Shown here: piece by piece, positions 47,048 to 59,200 of the stretch
How positions within the stretch are numbered: position 1 is the stretch's first letter
How the letters are laid out: each line of letters begins with the position of its first letter
From: Epiperipatus broadwayi
Lineage: Eukaryota; Onychophora; Udeonychophora; Euonychophora; Peripatidae
DNA: 64,000 bases
Direction of reading: 5' to 3'
NCBI GenBank assembly: GCA_028023455.1
Contig: JAQFVV010006199.1
Location: forward strand, 8,725,109-8,789,108
Notes under the pieces: model-generated
What the model saw: the letters and a program-made list of their open reading frames with translations, nothing else
Database searches by the model: none
What the model was told of the DNA's origin: nothing
Made by a program: the position numbers and the translations under genes

Positions 47048-47115
47048 TATATAAGGGATTTGAACTCAGATTTTTACACAACCCTCAGCTCTTCATGCTA
47101 TTTCATATGCTGACC
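47048..47115 (-). mobile_element. SINE 3' fragment, copy 8
   Basis: Minus strand CAGCATATGAAATAGCATGA and GAGTTCAAATCCC fit the tRNA-like 3' half. It is short and degraded. Confidence 0.5.
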
Positions 47116-47764
47116 CAGTGTAATTAATGAGATATATAAGAAAAACAAATTCTTTTATTGGTCAGACCTTCAAATCCAGCTGATTTTTATTAATATATTT
47201 AAAATAATAATAGATTTAAAATTCAAAACAAACATAAAAATCATTAAATTAACAGAAAGCAATGATTTCATTTAAAACATTGTTTGATTCATATTTATTA
47301 TGCTCTAAATGTACAAAAAGCTTTAAGTAGTTTGATTCAAAATAAAAGGAATAAAAAAAATAAGAAACATTGAAACATTTAACTGTAAATGTGTCATGGA
47401 AGAATACATATATGAAAACACTCAGAAGTCATGATCAAAATAATTATTCTTGTTAATAGAGTCAATTATATCAATACTACATATTTTCTAGTAATTATTT
47501 TAAAAAATGTATTCAATTATTTAATTTTTTTATTTAAGTTACACAAATGGTAAAACTTTTCTCACAATAAAAAATTTGTGTTCAGAAAACAAAGTTTAGA
47601 AAAAAATAGTCCCATAAATGTATATGTATAATATTTAAATAATAACATCAAAAATGAGCTCAATAATAATACATCATCAGTTTCTATTAAAATTAAGTTC
47701 TTCAAACATCTGTATGAGAACAGTGACATGGTCTTCCCAAACAATGTGATGTTACAATGAATAA
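47116..47764. other. AT-rich DNA, nothing recognised
   Basis: No supported feature. Confidence 0.5.
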
Positions 47765-47929
47765 ATAAACACCAAGACATATTATCCAATACTGAATAAT
47801 ATTTCTGCAGTGCAATTTTCATTACACAACTCTCACACAGATAAAAACTAGTTTCTATCCATTATTAACACCTTGCGGGGTGTTGTAATCATAAACATAT
47901 GATCCAAGTCATGTGAAAAAAAATTATGA

Positions 47930-47985
47930 TTTCCAAGATAAACATTTTGTGCTGAACTAGCACTCATCAGTTGGCCTAGACCACA
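47930..47985 (-). ncRNA. Hammerhead in the second array, best unit
   Basis: Minus strand: CTGATGA (47970-47964), perfect stem II GTGCT/AGCAC around AGTTC, AAAA for GAAA, stem III with T-A and G-U pairs around TT, cleavage dinucleotide TC, and stem I GGCCAA against CTTGG. Only the G of GAAA is lost, by a change expected from CpG decay. Confidence 0.78.
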
Positions 47986-48566
47986 ATCTCTTATACATAT
48001 CTTTATTATTGTTCAGTATATATATAGAAAATTACTACAGTTTAATTGATAAGTATTAAGCAAGCTGCCATCACAACTTTGACACAAATTACTTAATGGA
48101 AGTATATTAATAATTTGGATTAGACACCCATTACACTAAAGATTATCCAATAATGAATATTTCTGTAGTGTAATTTTCACCACACTGCTCTCAAGCAAGA
48201 TAGGCACTGTTTTTTATCTGCTTTTAACACCTTGGGGATGGATTTAATCATAAACATATGATCAAAGACAGCACTCATCAATTGTCCCAAACCACAATCT
48301 CTTGCCTACAGTTAATTGATAAGTATCAAACATGCTGACCTCACAACTTCGACACAAATCACTTAATGGAAGTATATTAATAATTTTTATTAGTCATTCA
48401 TTAGATTATAAATTATCCAATAATGAATAATATATCTATAGTCTAATTTTCACTTCACCATTCTCATGCAAGGTAGGGACTGGTTTCTATCCACTTCTAA
48501 CATCTTGCAGAGGGATGTAATGATAAACATATAACATAAGATGTAAAAAAATGTATAATCTCCAAG

Positions 48567-48606
48567 TTGCACATTTTGTGCTGAACCAGCACTCATTAGT
48601 TGACCT
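48567..48606 (-). ncRNA. Hammerhead in the second array, mutated unit
   Basis: The core reads CTAATGA, stem II GTGCTGG..CAGCAC is perfect, and GAAA reads AAAA. It is not expected to cleave. Confidence 0.7.
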
Positions 48607-48887
48607 TTGATCATATGTTTATGATTACATTCTCCCACAAGGTGTAAAAAGTAGATAGAAACCAGTCTCTATCTTGTATGAGAGTGCTATAGTAAAAATC
48701 ATACTACAGTAATATTATTCATTATTGAATAATCTCTAGTCTAATGATTGACTAATAAAAATTAATATACTTTCATTAAGTGATTTGTGTTAAAGTTGTG
48801 AGCACAGCACATTCGGCACATCAATTAAACTGTAGTAATTTGCTATATATATATTGAACAATAATAAAGATATGTGTAAGAGATTGT

Positions 48888-48940
48888 GATCTGGACCAAA
48901 TGATGAGTGCTGTTTTAGCATAAAATGTGTATCTTGGAGA
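48888..48940 (+). ncRNA. Hammerhead in the inverted half
   Basis: GATCTGGACCAA is followed by ATGATGA (first core base changed), stem II AGTGCT/AGCAT, AAAA, and CTTGGAGAT for stem I. It is mutated but clearly homologous. Confidence 0.72.
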
Positions 48941-49110
48941 TGATAGATCTTTTTCATATGTTTTTGGTCATATGTTTGTAATTACATCCCTTCACAAGGT
49001 GTTAAAAGTGGATAGAAACCAAACCCTATCTTGCGAGAGTGGTGTAGTGAAAATTACACTACAGAAATATTCATTATTGGATAACCTTTAATCTAATGAA
49101 TGACTGATAA

Positions 49111-50533
49111 AGTATTACCAAAATATATTCTGTCATCTTCGATTATAAGATTTATGGAAATCTAGTACATGTAATTGTGTATAATGAGAGAGACATGTGA
49201 CTGTATTAGATGTGATCTGACAATAGTATTTTATCATACAATCAGGGAATGCTTCTAGAATTATACTGCATAGATAAAATTGATTTACTAAATAAATACC
49301 ATATTTAAAAAACAAATTTTTTATTATATCTAATCTTCCTCTGCTGAAATAATACATGAGATAGAATTCTACAGAGTGCCATCTAGCCTGAAAATCTGCC
49401 AAATATGAGTAAGCATAATAAAACTTAATATTAAAAGAGAAACGAGAGAAAAACTGCTGAATAAACTTAGCCCAAATTTATTACATATAATTAATATAAT
49501 TATTGGTAAATGATATATTTAATTAGTAAATGATTAATTATTAAAACTTTGGTAATTGTGCAATTATAATCAAACGAACTATAATTGAAGATTTATTTTT
49601 ATTATTATTTTATATAAGCCCATGATCAAAAAGATATCAGTGATGATCAGAATTTCTAGTATATGAAAAACAATGCTGATAGATTTAATAATATAAAATA
49701 ATAATTTCTGAATTATAATCATGTGTCAATAAATTAATGTTGTATTTCCGATCAGAAGTTTTCATTTGTAATGAATCTACCTGAGCTTTTGAATTTTTTT
49801 ATTTTTATCTTATACCTATTTGTCCGTAATAGTTTTTGGTTATCTGCAATAATTTTTTACTGATGTATATTTGAAATTTATCTCCTGAATTAACTATATA
49901 TCTTTTGTGAATAATTTATGTAATCATTTTTAAAGTAATGATTTTACTATCCAAATGATTGCCACCTGTTCTGATCCAATATATAATGTTAATTATCACA
50001 ATAATTTTCCAAATATATCTAAGATTTTCAGTGCAATAGAAATCAAATCAGATAAAGAATTATTTGGTGATTATGGACTTTCTTGAATTTCAACATATTT
50101 ATTTAGTATATGCATGTACAAGTCATCTATCCAATTTCCAATGCATTATTCATTTCTTTATAACATTCAACAATTTTAGCTACTTGAAAAATTTACAGTT
50201 TATGATCTTCAGATATAGCCTTAGAATCTTTTGCCATTGTTTAAAATCCAATATAATAATTTTAAAATTGTTTATTGTATCTTGTTTAGTTGGTAATAAA
50301 TTCAGTTTATCTTGTAAATCTAAATTTTTAAAGTCATAATCAACTGCAACTGATTATATGTGGACCATCCTGTACAAATATATAATCATAGAGCTTTTTC
50401 TTAATAGGCATAAATTTATAAGTTTGAAATAATATTGAAGAACAGATAAAATAAAATTGAGTACTACAACAGCCTTTACAGACAATAAATTGGCCATTAG
50501 CAAGTAAACTACTACCATAGCAATTCCCCTCTT
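49111..50533. other. AT-rich DNA, nothing recognised
   Basis: Two frames of about 90 residues (49402-49133 minus, 50064-50339 plus) have no domain, no context and biased composition. They are treated as chance. Confidence 0.5.
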
Positions 50534-50632
50534 TTCTTCCAATGCGTAAGCTTGTGGTTAAGACCTGTAGAGGTCCCTACCTTCGCATTTTCAACCACAC
50601 ATGCTTTAGGTTTATTGCCTTAGTAAATATTA
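50534..50632 (+). repeat. Structured dispersed repeat, copy 1
   Basis: About 100 bases are shared with 52730-52832. An inner hairpin GACCT-GTAG-AGGTC is nested in an outer pairing of AAGC..TGTGGTT with AACCACA..GCTT. It is more GC-rich than its surroundings. It has no A/B boxes and no coding signal. Confidence 0.65.
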
Positions 50633-51904
50633 ATATCTTCAGTTATTCTTTCCATATTAAATATAAAAAGCATTTCTATGAATATTGTTGTATCATTTAG
50701 ATTCTTCCAAAAGTTACAGAAAGATCAATTTCGGTGACAAATAAAATTAAAAATCATGCCTGATGTGCTACTGAACAATATCGTCTATCAAAATCAACAC
50801 TAATATAGCTAGAGAAGTCTGTTAACCAATTTGTTTAATAATCAAAAGGAAATTTAATTTTTGAATAAATTTATTTAAAACTACTATTTTATAAATAAAT
50901 ATTTAATTACAAAAAGTGAACTGCTTTCCATTCTTCTAATCTCACTGCATGCTATTGTTTTTAATAAATGATTCTTTAAAGTGTGCTGATTATTATTGAA
51001 TAATTGTTGTCAAGTAGTGAATGATTTTAAGCAAATTAAATAATTCTTAATGAATTATTTATTATGAAATAAATGATGATTTAATGAAAAACTTTATATC
51101 TCTAATAATGCCAAATACATATTAATCATATTGGTTTGTTTTTGATATACTTTAATGGACAGATTGAATACATCAGATTTGTAATCAAAATTATTCTTGT
51201 GGTGAAAATGCAGCGAAACAAGCTATAAAAGACTTAATGGAGCAAAACAAAAAAAATGGACAAATTCTTTTAAAATAGTTGAATAGACTACACAGTGTAT
51301 AGGTAACTAATATAAAGAATATTAATTTTTATCAATTACTATGCATCGTAATAATTTTAAAGATAAAAAGTTTAACTGAATTAGACAATATAACATTTTA
51401 ATTATAATATGACTGTACATTTATTACAACAGATAGTGTCTATTTAATGATATCATATTTAATGAATAGTTTGTTTTATTTTACAAACAGAAGTACATTA
51501 TCACTAATCTGAAAACCTGGGTTCAAAGTTGAATCCAGATTCAAATTTTTTTGGAGAAACACAAAGTTATTTAAATACAAATGTGTAATTATATCAACAA
51601 ACTGAAAACTGTTAAAAATAAATAAATTTAAATTCATTATTAATATTTACTTGATATCAAAAAAATGTTGAAATGGTGTCATAAATTCACATATTATATT
51701 GTAATAAAATTTGCACTATTTTGTATGGTGTAAAAGTAATGGTAAAAGGCAAAAATGCACAATTGATTATTTGTATTGCTTTAAAAAAATAATTAAATAA
51801 AAATATATATACTTAATTCCATTATCTAATTACATTTATTTAAAATTTTGCATTACAAAGTAGTAAAAAACTAATAAAAGTTTAAGATTATTTATAAATT
51901 GATA
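50633..51904. other. AT-rich DNA, nothing recognised
   Basis: No supported feature. Confidence 0.5.
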
Positions 51905-52130
51905 TAATAAATATAGGAGATTTGAACTCATGACTTTCAAGCACCCTTCAACTATCCACACTATCTCATACAACCTATTTCTTATGACCACACATGTAGA
52001 AAAGAAAAATAACCACCAATATATATATTTCATGCTAAATCAACACTCATCAGTTGGTCCAGACTATTATCTCCCACACATATATATAATCAGTGCTCAG
52101 TTTATATTAAGATAGCAAATCTTCACACTT
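51905..52130 (-). mobile_element. Hammerhead-type SINE, copy 9 (best preserved)
   Basis: Minus strand, nearly full-length, from GCTATCTTAATATAAACTGAGC to GAGTTCAAATCTCC (each written within its block). All shared blocks are in order, including the ribozyme and the tRNA-like 3' half. The tail is AT-rich. Confidence 0.8.
52012..52065 (-). ncRNA. Hammerhead ribozyme of SINE copy 9, complete core
   Basis: Minus strand: CTGATGA (52053-52047), stem II GTGTT/AGCAT fully paired with two wobbles around GATTT, GAAA (52031-52028), stem III ATA/TAT around TA, cleavage dinucleotide TA, and stem I CCAA/TTGG. This is the only SINE copy with both invariant blocks unchanged. Predicted cleavage is between 52020 and 52019. 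Confidence 0.82.
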
Positions 52131-52729
52131 TAATGGACAGGTTTCAATCTATTCCAACCTCCAACTTTTCAGCCATCCACATTATTGAAAATCTGATGAT
52201 GGAAAACCCAAATCCCATGCTAATGCCAACATTCTTGCTATACCCATGTTGACCTCAAGTCACTCTGACCCCTCATGTATAGGACATAATCCATTTAAAT
52301 GTAAAATTATTGCTTCATGAAAATTTTTTTTCTGTTTACAATTTGAAGATAAATATTTAGCAAAGAATTTTAACATTGTTTTTACATTTTGTACAGCGTT
52401 AAGAATAAATAACAAATTACATGACTTTTTAAAAATTCACCTTTTTTAATAAAAAAAAAAAAGAAAGAAAATGTCTTCTGAGAATATATTTAGATTTCTA
52501 TAATTATGCATGAAAATGAATAGTGCCAACATGTTTTTTTAAAATAAACTTTGAATATGGAATCACAAATGTTTTAATTTCAGCTGTTAGAATTTCAAAT
52601 AAGTGCATATTTATACTTACTTGTAGATAAATTAAAATTCATGATAAGACATATGTTAAATATATTGTTTGTTATGTTACCTTAAATGGTTGTAATTATA
52701 AATTTATTTAAATGCACATTGATTTATTT
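52131..52729. other. GC-richer patch then AT-rich DNA
   Basis: Bases 52135-52285 are less AT-rich (TTGACCTCAAGTCACTCTGA) and adjoin the SINE 5' end. They may be part of a larger repeat unit, but no second copy was found. Confidence 0.4.
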
Positions 52730-52832
52730 CTTCCAAAGAGTAAGCTTGTGGTTTAAGACCTGTAGAGGTCCCTACTATCGCATTTTATATGCATGTGCTT
52801 GAGGCTACAGCCTTAATGAATATTACTTAAGT
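52730..52832 (+). repeat. Structured dispersed repeat, copy 2
   Basis: The core TAAGCTTGTGGTT, AAGACCTGTAGAGGTCCC and TCGCATTTT matches copy 1. The inner GACCT/AGGTC hairpin is conserved but the outer stem is broken. Confidence 0.65.
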
Positions 52833-54159
52833 GGCTGATATATTATACAGACATGAAAATTGTTTAATACTAGAATTAATTAATTATAAACCAAAGATTT
52901 CTTCAAATGTATATATCATTGCCATATAATTAGTAATAATGTGAGAAAACAAATAAATAGAAAAAGAAATTGTAAATAATGCATTTTAATAGAATTCATA
53001 TGTTGGTAAAATATTTTGAAAAATTGTTATTTTAATATTTAGACTATCTTAACTGCAATAGTTGGGTGGAGTCAAAGGATCTAAGCTTTAGTGATAATTC
53101 CAATATCAAAATATCTATTAGCTGAACACTACATGTATAGAGATGGGATGGGACTATTGATATGGTAACTTAAGGAACATTTAGCCATGAGGGAAGGATA
53201 TATAAAATTTCAATTTTATTTATTATATATTTGTCTGTTTATTATAAATATTTTATTAGATTGGATATACATTTCCTATGACTAAGAAGTGGTATGAATC
53301 GTTAATTAGTTGACTTACTTTGACTTATATTTACTATGAATCTGAAGCAGCCCAATTGGATAAATATTTAACAATAATCTTTACAAAGTATAAATGTTTC
53401 TATTCATGTATAATGTTCATTACTCAAAGCAAAGGGCTATGATATTATTTATATAAAATAAAAGCTAACATAAAAGTGATACTTCAGATCCTATGGCTTT
53501 ACTCCTTATTTTATCACTATTGCCACATCTTTTTTTATTCATTTTTTTATTATTATCATTCTTGACTGATAATGGGTATATTTTTAGAAAAGACACCAGT
53601 TCACACCAATTAACTCAAAATATAATGATATCAATTCATTTCTGACAAAAAAAAAAATAACTGAATAGACAGTATAACATTTTTTCAATATGATTTAATG
53701 ACTTAGAATTATAAAAATTAAAATTTATAATTTATTTTTAGACCTTTTTATTTGATGTATACCATGTGTTTTTTAATTCAAAAATTGAATCTCTCAAACT
53801 ACAACATCTAATTAATTATTAAAATGTCTCTAATATTAGATGATCCAGGGTATCAAACTTGGTATATAGTTACTTGGAGTGTTACCTTTTCAGGATCAAT
53901 ATTATCAAAATACAGAAATAATAAATATTAATTATTATTATTTTTTTATAAAATTCCAATTAAAAAGTAGAAATTTATATTCTTTCATAAATATTATAAT
54001 TACCATGCCATCCTTATAGAAGTAATGAAATGTATATAAAGTCTGTTTTTAATTTGCCTGTTTTTCAGCAAATAGATTATGAAATGATTTATTTTGGGCA
54101 AATAGTTATTTATAATTTATAATATATCACAAACTAATCTATTTATACAGAGTTTGCAT
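52833..54159. other. AT-rich DNA, nothing recognised
   Basis: No supported feature. Confidence 0.5.
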
Positions 54160-54540
54160 AAGTAACATAAAGAAGATAAACTTTTGGTCATGTGCTTTTT
54201 ACGAATTTATGCATACTCATCCCATGAGCATCAATTTAAAAAGCATAAGTGATCCAATTGTGGTTAGAGATTATTGTTATATAAGCCAATCTTTGCTCGC
54301 TATACCAAGATCAGGGCTTTGACCTATTGTGTGCCTGAATTATAATTTTGTAAAAACATGTATACAATAGGTTAAAACTCTGATCTCAACATAGTGAGCA
54401 ATGGTTGGCTTATATAATGATAAGTAGACTCTAAGCATAAGTGGCCCATGTATGCTTTTTAAACTAATGCTCATGGGGGAGTGCACATTAATTTGTAAAA
54501 ACACATGACCAGACGTTTGTTACCTTCTTTATATTATCAC
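54160..54540. mobile_element. Foldback element
   Basis: Imperfect inverted arms run outward from a centre near 54345. Shared pairs include GACCTATTGTGTG/ACAATAGGTTAAA, AAGCCAATC/GGTTGGCTT and GGTCATGTGCTTTTTAC/GTAAAAACACATGACC. The ends are near AAAGAAG and CTTCTTT. No coding or flanking duplication is clear. Confidence 0.72.
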
Positions 54541-54854
54541 AACTGTAATTATGAAATTTAATTTAAAATGCAATTTAACACCTAATTTTACTATGATACT
54601 AAGAAGTCTTTTAATTCACTTAGTTTTGCTTCTGGATAAACAACTCATTGATGAATTGAAAAGCAAAAAATAATTTCCATATACGAATTCAAATGAATTT
54701 CTTTTTCAAGGCAGATAGGTGTAATGTTTTTCCAAATGTTACTGGAATCTCTAATAATTTTATTCTCCCTCTACTTCAGAATAAGAATTTAACAGCCTGT
54801 TGTTAAATATAATTTATCATTTATCTAACCAATAATTATCCTTTTTTTTTCTAT

Positions 54855-54960
54855 ATGTCATACCATCAGCTGAGAGGCGAACCAACAACAACTGTCTGCA
54901 ACCAACGGCTTGCTTGCAAGATGGCTGCGCTGACCTCTCGGCTAACAACGCTTGACAATA
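54855..54960. other. GC-rich island of unknown origin
   Basis: A stretch of about 100 bases near 50% GC in AT-rich DNA contains AGCTGAGAGGCGAACC and CCTCTCGGCTAAC, which can pair. The 78-residue frame through it leaves the island for AT-rich sequence and shows no domain. No other copy is present in the window. Confidence 0.45.
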
Positions 54961-55474
54961 AATATCCATTTTTAAGTATACAAATGATAAAACTCAAAAG
55001 AGTTCCCAAATGGAACATAAATTTATCCCCTGGTGGAATTCATTACACATGGTTTTTATACATGATTGCCTTAAAAATAAAATCTATTTAAAAACAAAAT
55101 GATTCTAGATCAATCAGTCATGGGAAACCTGTAACTCTTTATGACTTTCACACAATCCTTTATTTTGTAATGCATGATTACTTCATGATTATACCAGAAT
55201 AAAAACTTGTATTAAAACTTTGTATGTTTCATTCATACTCACCTATTCACTCATACTTTCTATCAATCGTGACTTGAGATGAGAGATTTCTCAAATTATC
55301 AACTTATAAAAAGTAATAATTGAAATTTTAAAATGTTTACTTCTGTTTCTCTTTATTATAAATAACTTACTGTAACAATTCTGACAAATCAACAAGAAGA
55401 TTTCTGTTTACACAATTTTTATAGATAAGAAAAAGGGAAGTCTATCATATTTTAACCCCTTACATGTTTTTGTA
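54961..55474. other. AT-rich DNA, nothing recognised
   Basis: No supported feature. Confidence 0.5.
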
Positions 55475-55487
55475 AATTCACTCTTTT

Positions 55488-55860
55488 AAACCAATAAACA
55501 TCACACAATCACTATTTCTTATGCTTGCTCATAACTGTTATTAAAACAGGCAAAACTCTCCATACAGTAGTGCCACTCAATGCAAGCCAGAGTAATCAAT
55601 GGATGCCAGAGGCTTGTGCATAAAATCTCTATCTAGTGTCTACTCTTCCAATTTCTCCAGACTAGTTCTAGCTAGTTTCTAGGTGCAGTGCTCTCATATC
55701 CAAGGCTCCTCACTGACAAAGACCACAAGCCAGAAACTAGTCTGGAGATATTGGATGAGTAGGCACTAGTCAGGGATTTTATGCACAAGCCTTCTGGAAT
55801 CCAATGATTACTCTGGCTTGCACTGAGTGGCACTATTTTATGGAGAGTTTTGCCTCTTTT
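55488..55860. mobile_element. Retrozyme-family hairpin with degraded ribozyme
   Basis: This 373-base palindromic element lies between 13-base duplications with one mismatch (AATTCACTCTTTT at 55475-55487, AATTCACACTTTT at 55861-55873). Its 5' AAACCAATAAACATCACAC and 3' GGAGAGTTTTGCCTC match the family ends. The right half keeps most of the monomer around the hammerhead. Confidence 0.84.
55698..55756 (+). ncRNA. Degraded hammerhead in the 55.5-kb copy
   Basis: Core CTGACAA (55713-55719) has lost the conserved G, but GCCAGAAACTAGTC and stem I are kept. It is probably inactive. Confidence 0.75.
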
Positions 55861-55937
55861 AATTCACACTTTTTCATATTACTCCATAAAATTTTTATAT
55901 TTTTGAAAAATTTCATCAAAAGAATAAGTTTAACAAA

Positions 55938-56045
55938 TGAAAATAATTTTAAATATTATATATATATATATTAAATGCTTTATTGGCTAATATTAAAAAT
56001 AATTTTAAATATTATATATATATATATTAAATGCTTTTATTGGCT
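55938..56045. repeat. Tandem duplication of about 60 bases
   Basis: AAATAATTTTAAATATTATA followed by a short TA run and TTAAATGCTTTATTGGCT occurs twice. The second copy runs into the foldback at 56028. Confidence 0.8.
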
Positions 56046-56297
56046 GTGCACTAAAAAGAAATAAAATAATTGTTTCTTCAACCACAATTGTATTTTTAGA
56101 TTTAACTTGAAATAAAAGCATGGAGAGTCCAAAAATTAATATTAAGTTAATCCCTGGTTATATAAAATAGGGATTGACTTAATTAATTTCTGGACACACA
56201 CACTCCAAGCTTTTATTTCAAGTTAAATCAAAAAACAATTATTGAATAAGCAATTATTTTATTTCTTTTTAGTGTACAGTCAATAAAGCATTTAATA
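56028..56297. mobile_element. MITE-like element with inverted ends
   Basis: The ends TTAAATGCTTTTATTGGCTG and its near complement at 56273-56297 (CAGTCAATAAAGCATTTAA) extend into arms of about 110 bases, including TTAACTTGAAATAAAAGC. The spacer is short and it is non-coding. A TTAA or TA target is possible but the flanks are too AT-rich to tell. Confidence 0.75.
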
Positions 56298-59200
56298 TAA
56301 AAAAATTATCTTTATTATTTTTAAGTTTTTAGTATTGGCACAGTAAATGAAAATATAAAACTATATCATATCTTAAATTGATTGTACACTTATAGTTGAT
56401 ATATATATATTTCTGCTATAAGTTAAAATGTATACCTCTTATGTGTATATCATATTTAGTATGTGTACATAATAATGCATGTGTATATATTGCAAATGAA
56501 TTTCACTTAATACATATAATTTTACTTTAAATCAATATCACATATATAGTATATGTAAGTCTATATATTTCTACAGCAAGTTAATATATATATATACTCT
56601 TAATGTTATATGATTTTCTATTTTATATTCTTAATGTATATATTATATTTAGTACGTATATATAATTATATGTATAATAAATCAGTAACTAAGTTTTCTA
56701 TTTAAATTGATATGATTTATTTATATTTTAAAACATTTGTAGAAAAAATAACTGTGATCTTTTTTAACTTTTCACATTTTTTTTAAATAATGTAGTTTCT
56801 ACTTTATTTTTTAAAAAACAATTATTTTAAAATAAAAATAGAAATATTTTTAGCATATTGAGTAGTGGTAGCATGATAGCCACTAGTGACAGGTGATTTA
56901 TTGAAATTTTGTTTTCTTTTAAAATTTTATTCTATCTTAAAAAAAATCAAAAGTTAACAAATAAACAAACAGATTTTTCAAAATCAACAAAAGTATTTAA
57001 TAAAATATAAACTTTGAAAATAAAAAAAGAGTTATAAACATAAATAAATAATCAAAACAAAAGATTTCATTTCAATCATCAGATTAAAAATGTTTTAATG
57101 AAAACAAAAATTATTCTCCATTATATATATATATATAAGGCAAATTTCATTAAAAATTAAATGTCTAGTTACAAATGATGATGATGATGGTGATGATGAT
57201 AATAATAATAAGCATATCCTATTTGACATTAGTACATTTTTTATTGATAATTTTCTTTTAAAAAGTAAATATATTCATACAAAACCTGAGTGTAAACATC
57301 ACATACTTATTAAGAACCAAATTATTTAATAATTTATAATAAAAAATATTAATTTAAATAAATGAAGTCTATATTTTTTTATTATTACATCTATAAAAGC
57401 ATATGTTGCTTAAGAATAAAAGTACATTTCTCTTTTGTAGAGATTTATCTTTTATCTTTTCTTGAAATACTAATAGCTGCTAACTTCTAAGGGACTATTA
57501 AGTATAATTAAAATGGTAATATGTTAAATGGCCTCTAACTATAAAAACCATAAAAATTTCTTGATAGTTTTTACTATAATGTGATATAAATGGATTCATG
57601 CATAAAGGGCTATAATTTTATTTCTTTTTAAATTCATTTGCCAATGAGTTTTCAATGTTTAACTGTTATTATCTGTCAAGAAAAATGTATGCAGTAAGAT
57701 GGAAAATTTTGAAAACGTCATTCCTGTCATTATTTCAATGAATAAATACAAAAATATTAAGCATGTCATTTAAATATCAATTTTATAAAATCCTGAACAT
57801 ATAGCCATAACTATTTGAAAAAATGTTTAAAGCTTCATAGTAAGTTTAGAGATCAGGTATTCTATTGTATAGTTCATTATTAAGTAAAGAGAAAATATTG
57901 TAATAATTTTATAGACTTGGAGAAAAAAAGCAAACTTCTCATAAATGAAATATAGACTTGTTTCTGAGCTGAAATGGATTAGTGATCTGGTATTTATCTT
58001 GACATAACCATCTGTTTAAATAATCTTAATTTAAAATTGCAAAAAAAGAAATCTTTTCATTCATGCATGGATTACTCACATCAAAATTTTTAAACAAAGT
58101 TTAAAATTTAGGAAATTTAGAGACATATTCCCTCCCCCTTCACCCACCTTAGAAAGTCATAAGCAGTCTAATATGTATTCAGATTTTTTATGATTAGCTA
58201 AAAAATTCCCAATACAAAAACTTCTCACTAAAATTCCTAAGTTTCCTAAATACAATAATTTCTTTCTACTTTTTGTTATATAAAAGTTGTATAATTTTTT
58301 TTAAAAATAATTTTGTTTTTGGATACTTTTGTAAGTTGATTATTATTTTTCTTTTAGTAATATGGTCTGATCTGTGATAATGATTGCCTCATGCAGCTCA
58401 CTGTTTGAAAAAGATTGCCCTTACCTGTTTTGCATATAATCTTGCTACTCAATTTAACAACTATAATAATTAAAAAAGCAAGTTAATTGACAGATCACTT
58501 ATAATGAAGAAAAGAACTTCCAATCAGCAACAACAAAATAATAAAATTCAGTAAAAAATAATAATTTCTGTATTTTTAGATTTAAATGGAGATAATCATA
58601 AAATTTGTTTATTGGTAGTTAAAAAAGTCTGAAGTCAACCCTCAATGTAGGCTTAATTAATTCATGGTTATTTTAATAACCACTGATAATAAAGATTACA
58701 GTATGGAGTATAATTTACAAAAGCAATAAATATTGTTAGGAAAATAATAACAAGAAAGAATAATTGGGTATAGAATCAGTATTTAAAAAAGGGAAGAAGT
58801 TTGAGATTTACTGGACAAAGCAATTATTTGTCATTCTTTTAAATTATTATCAAATGACAATAAACTGATATTAACTTCTGACACTCATCAGTTTTCCACA
58901 AATGACCCATAAATCAGTTTAGTTTTTTTTAAATTGTTTAAAAACCCATTCACTGTCATTATAATTTATAAAAAAAAGTTAAAACAAAAAATGATATCAG
59001 TTCTTGGACGGAGGTAAAAGTCTAAGAGATTGGCTCTTTAAAAAATGCTGTTGTTTGGAATTTTTATTAATATACATATCTGTTTTTCATTATTATTTAT
59101 TCATTTAGTCAAAATTGAAATACTGCTCAAACATTCTATAAATAAACTTAATTCCTGTTAACTTTGATATTTATATAATCCTACAACTTGAATTATGGCA

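Larger units (their letters stand above)
47765..49110. mobile_element. Second palindromic hammerhead array
   Basis: Three units in minus orientation (about 47765-48610) are followed by inverted, plus-oriented sequence (48610-49110). Units recur every 270-310 bases, for example ACTTAATGGAAGTATATTAA at about 48090 and 48360. Each unit contains the hammerhead segment of the SINE family, but the rest is different (AACACCTTGCGGGG, GAAACCAGT..ATCTTG blocks). It has the same architecture as the 12.1-kb array: tandem ribozyme units with one strand switch. I found no convincing terminal duplication. Confidence 0.72.

Noticed and set aside
50064-50339. A 91-residue Phe/Ile-rich frame as a membrane protein gene
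   Set aside because: The composition is what AT-rich DNA gives by chance; there is no conserved motif, neighbour or splice context.
54855-55091. A 78-residue gene starting in the GC-rich island
   Set aside because: Only the first third is GC-rich; the rest is AT-rich intergenic sequence, with no domain or signal peptide.
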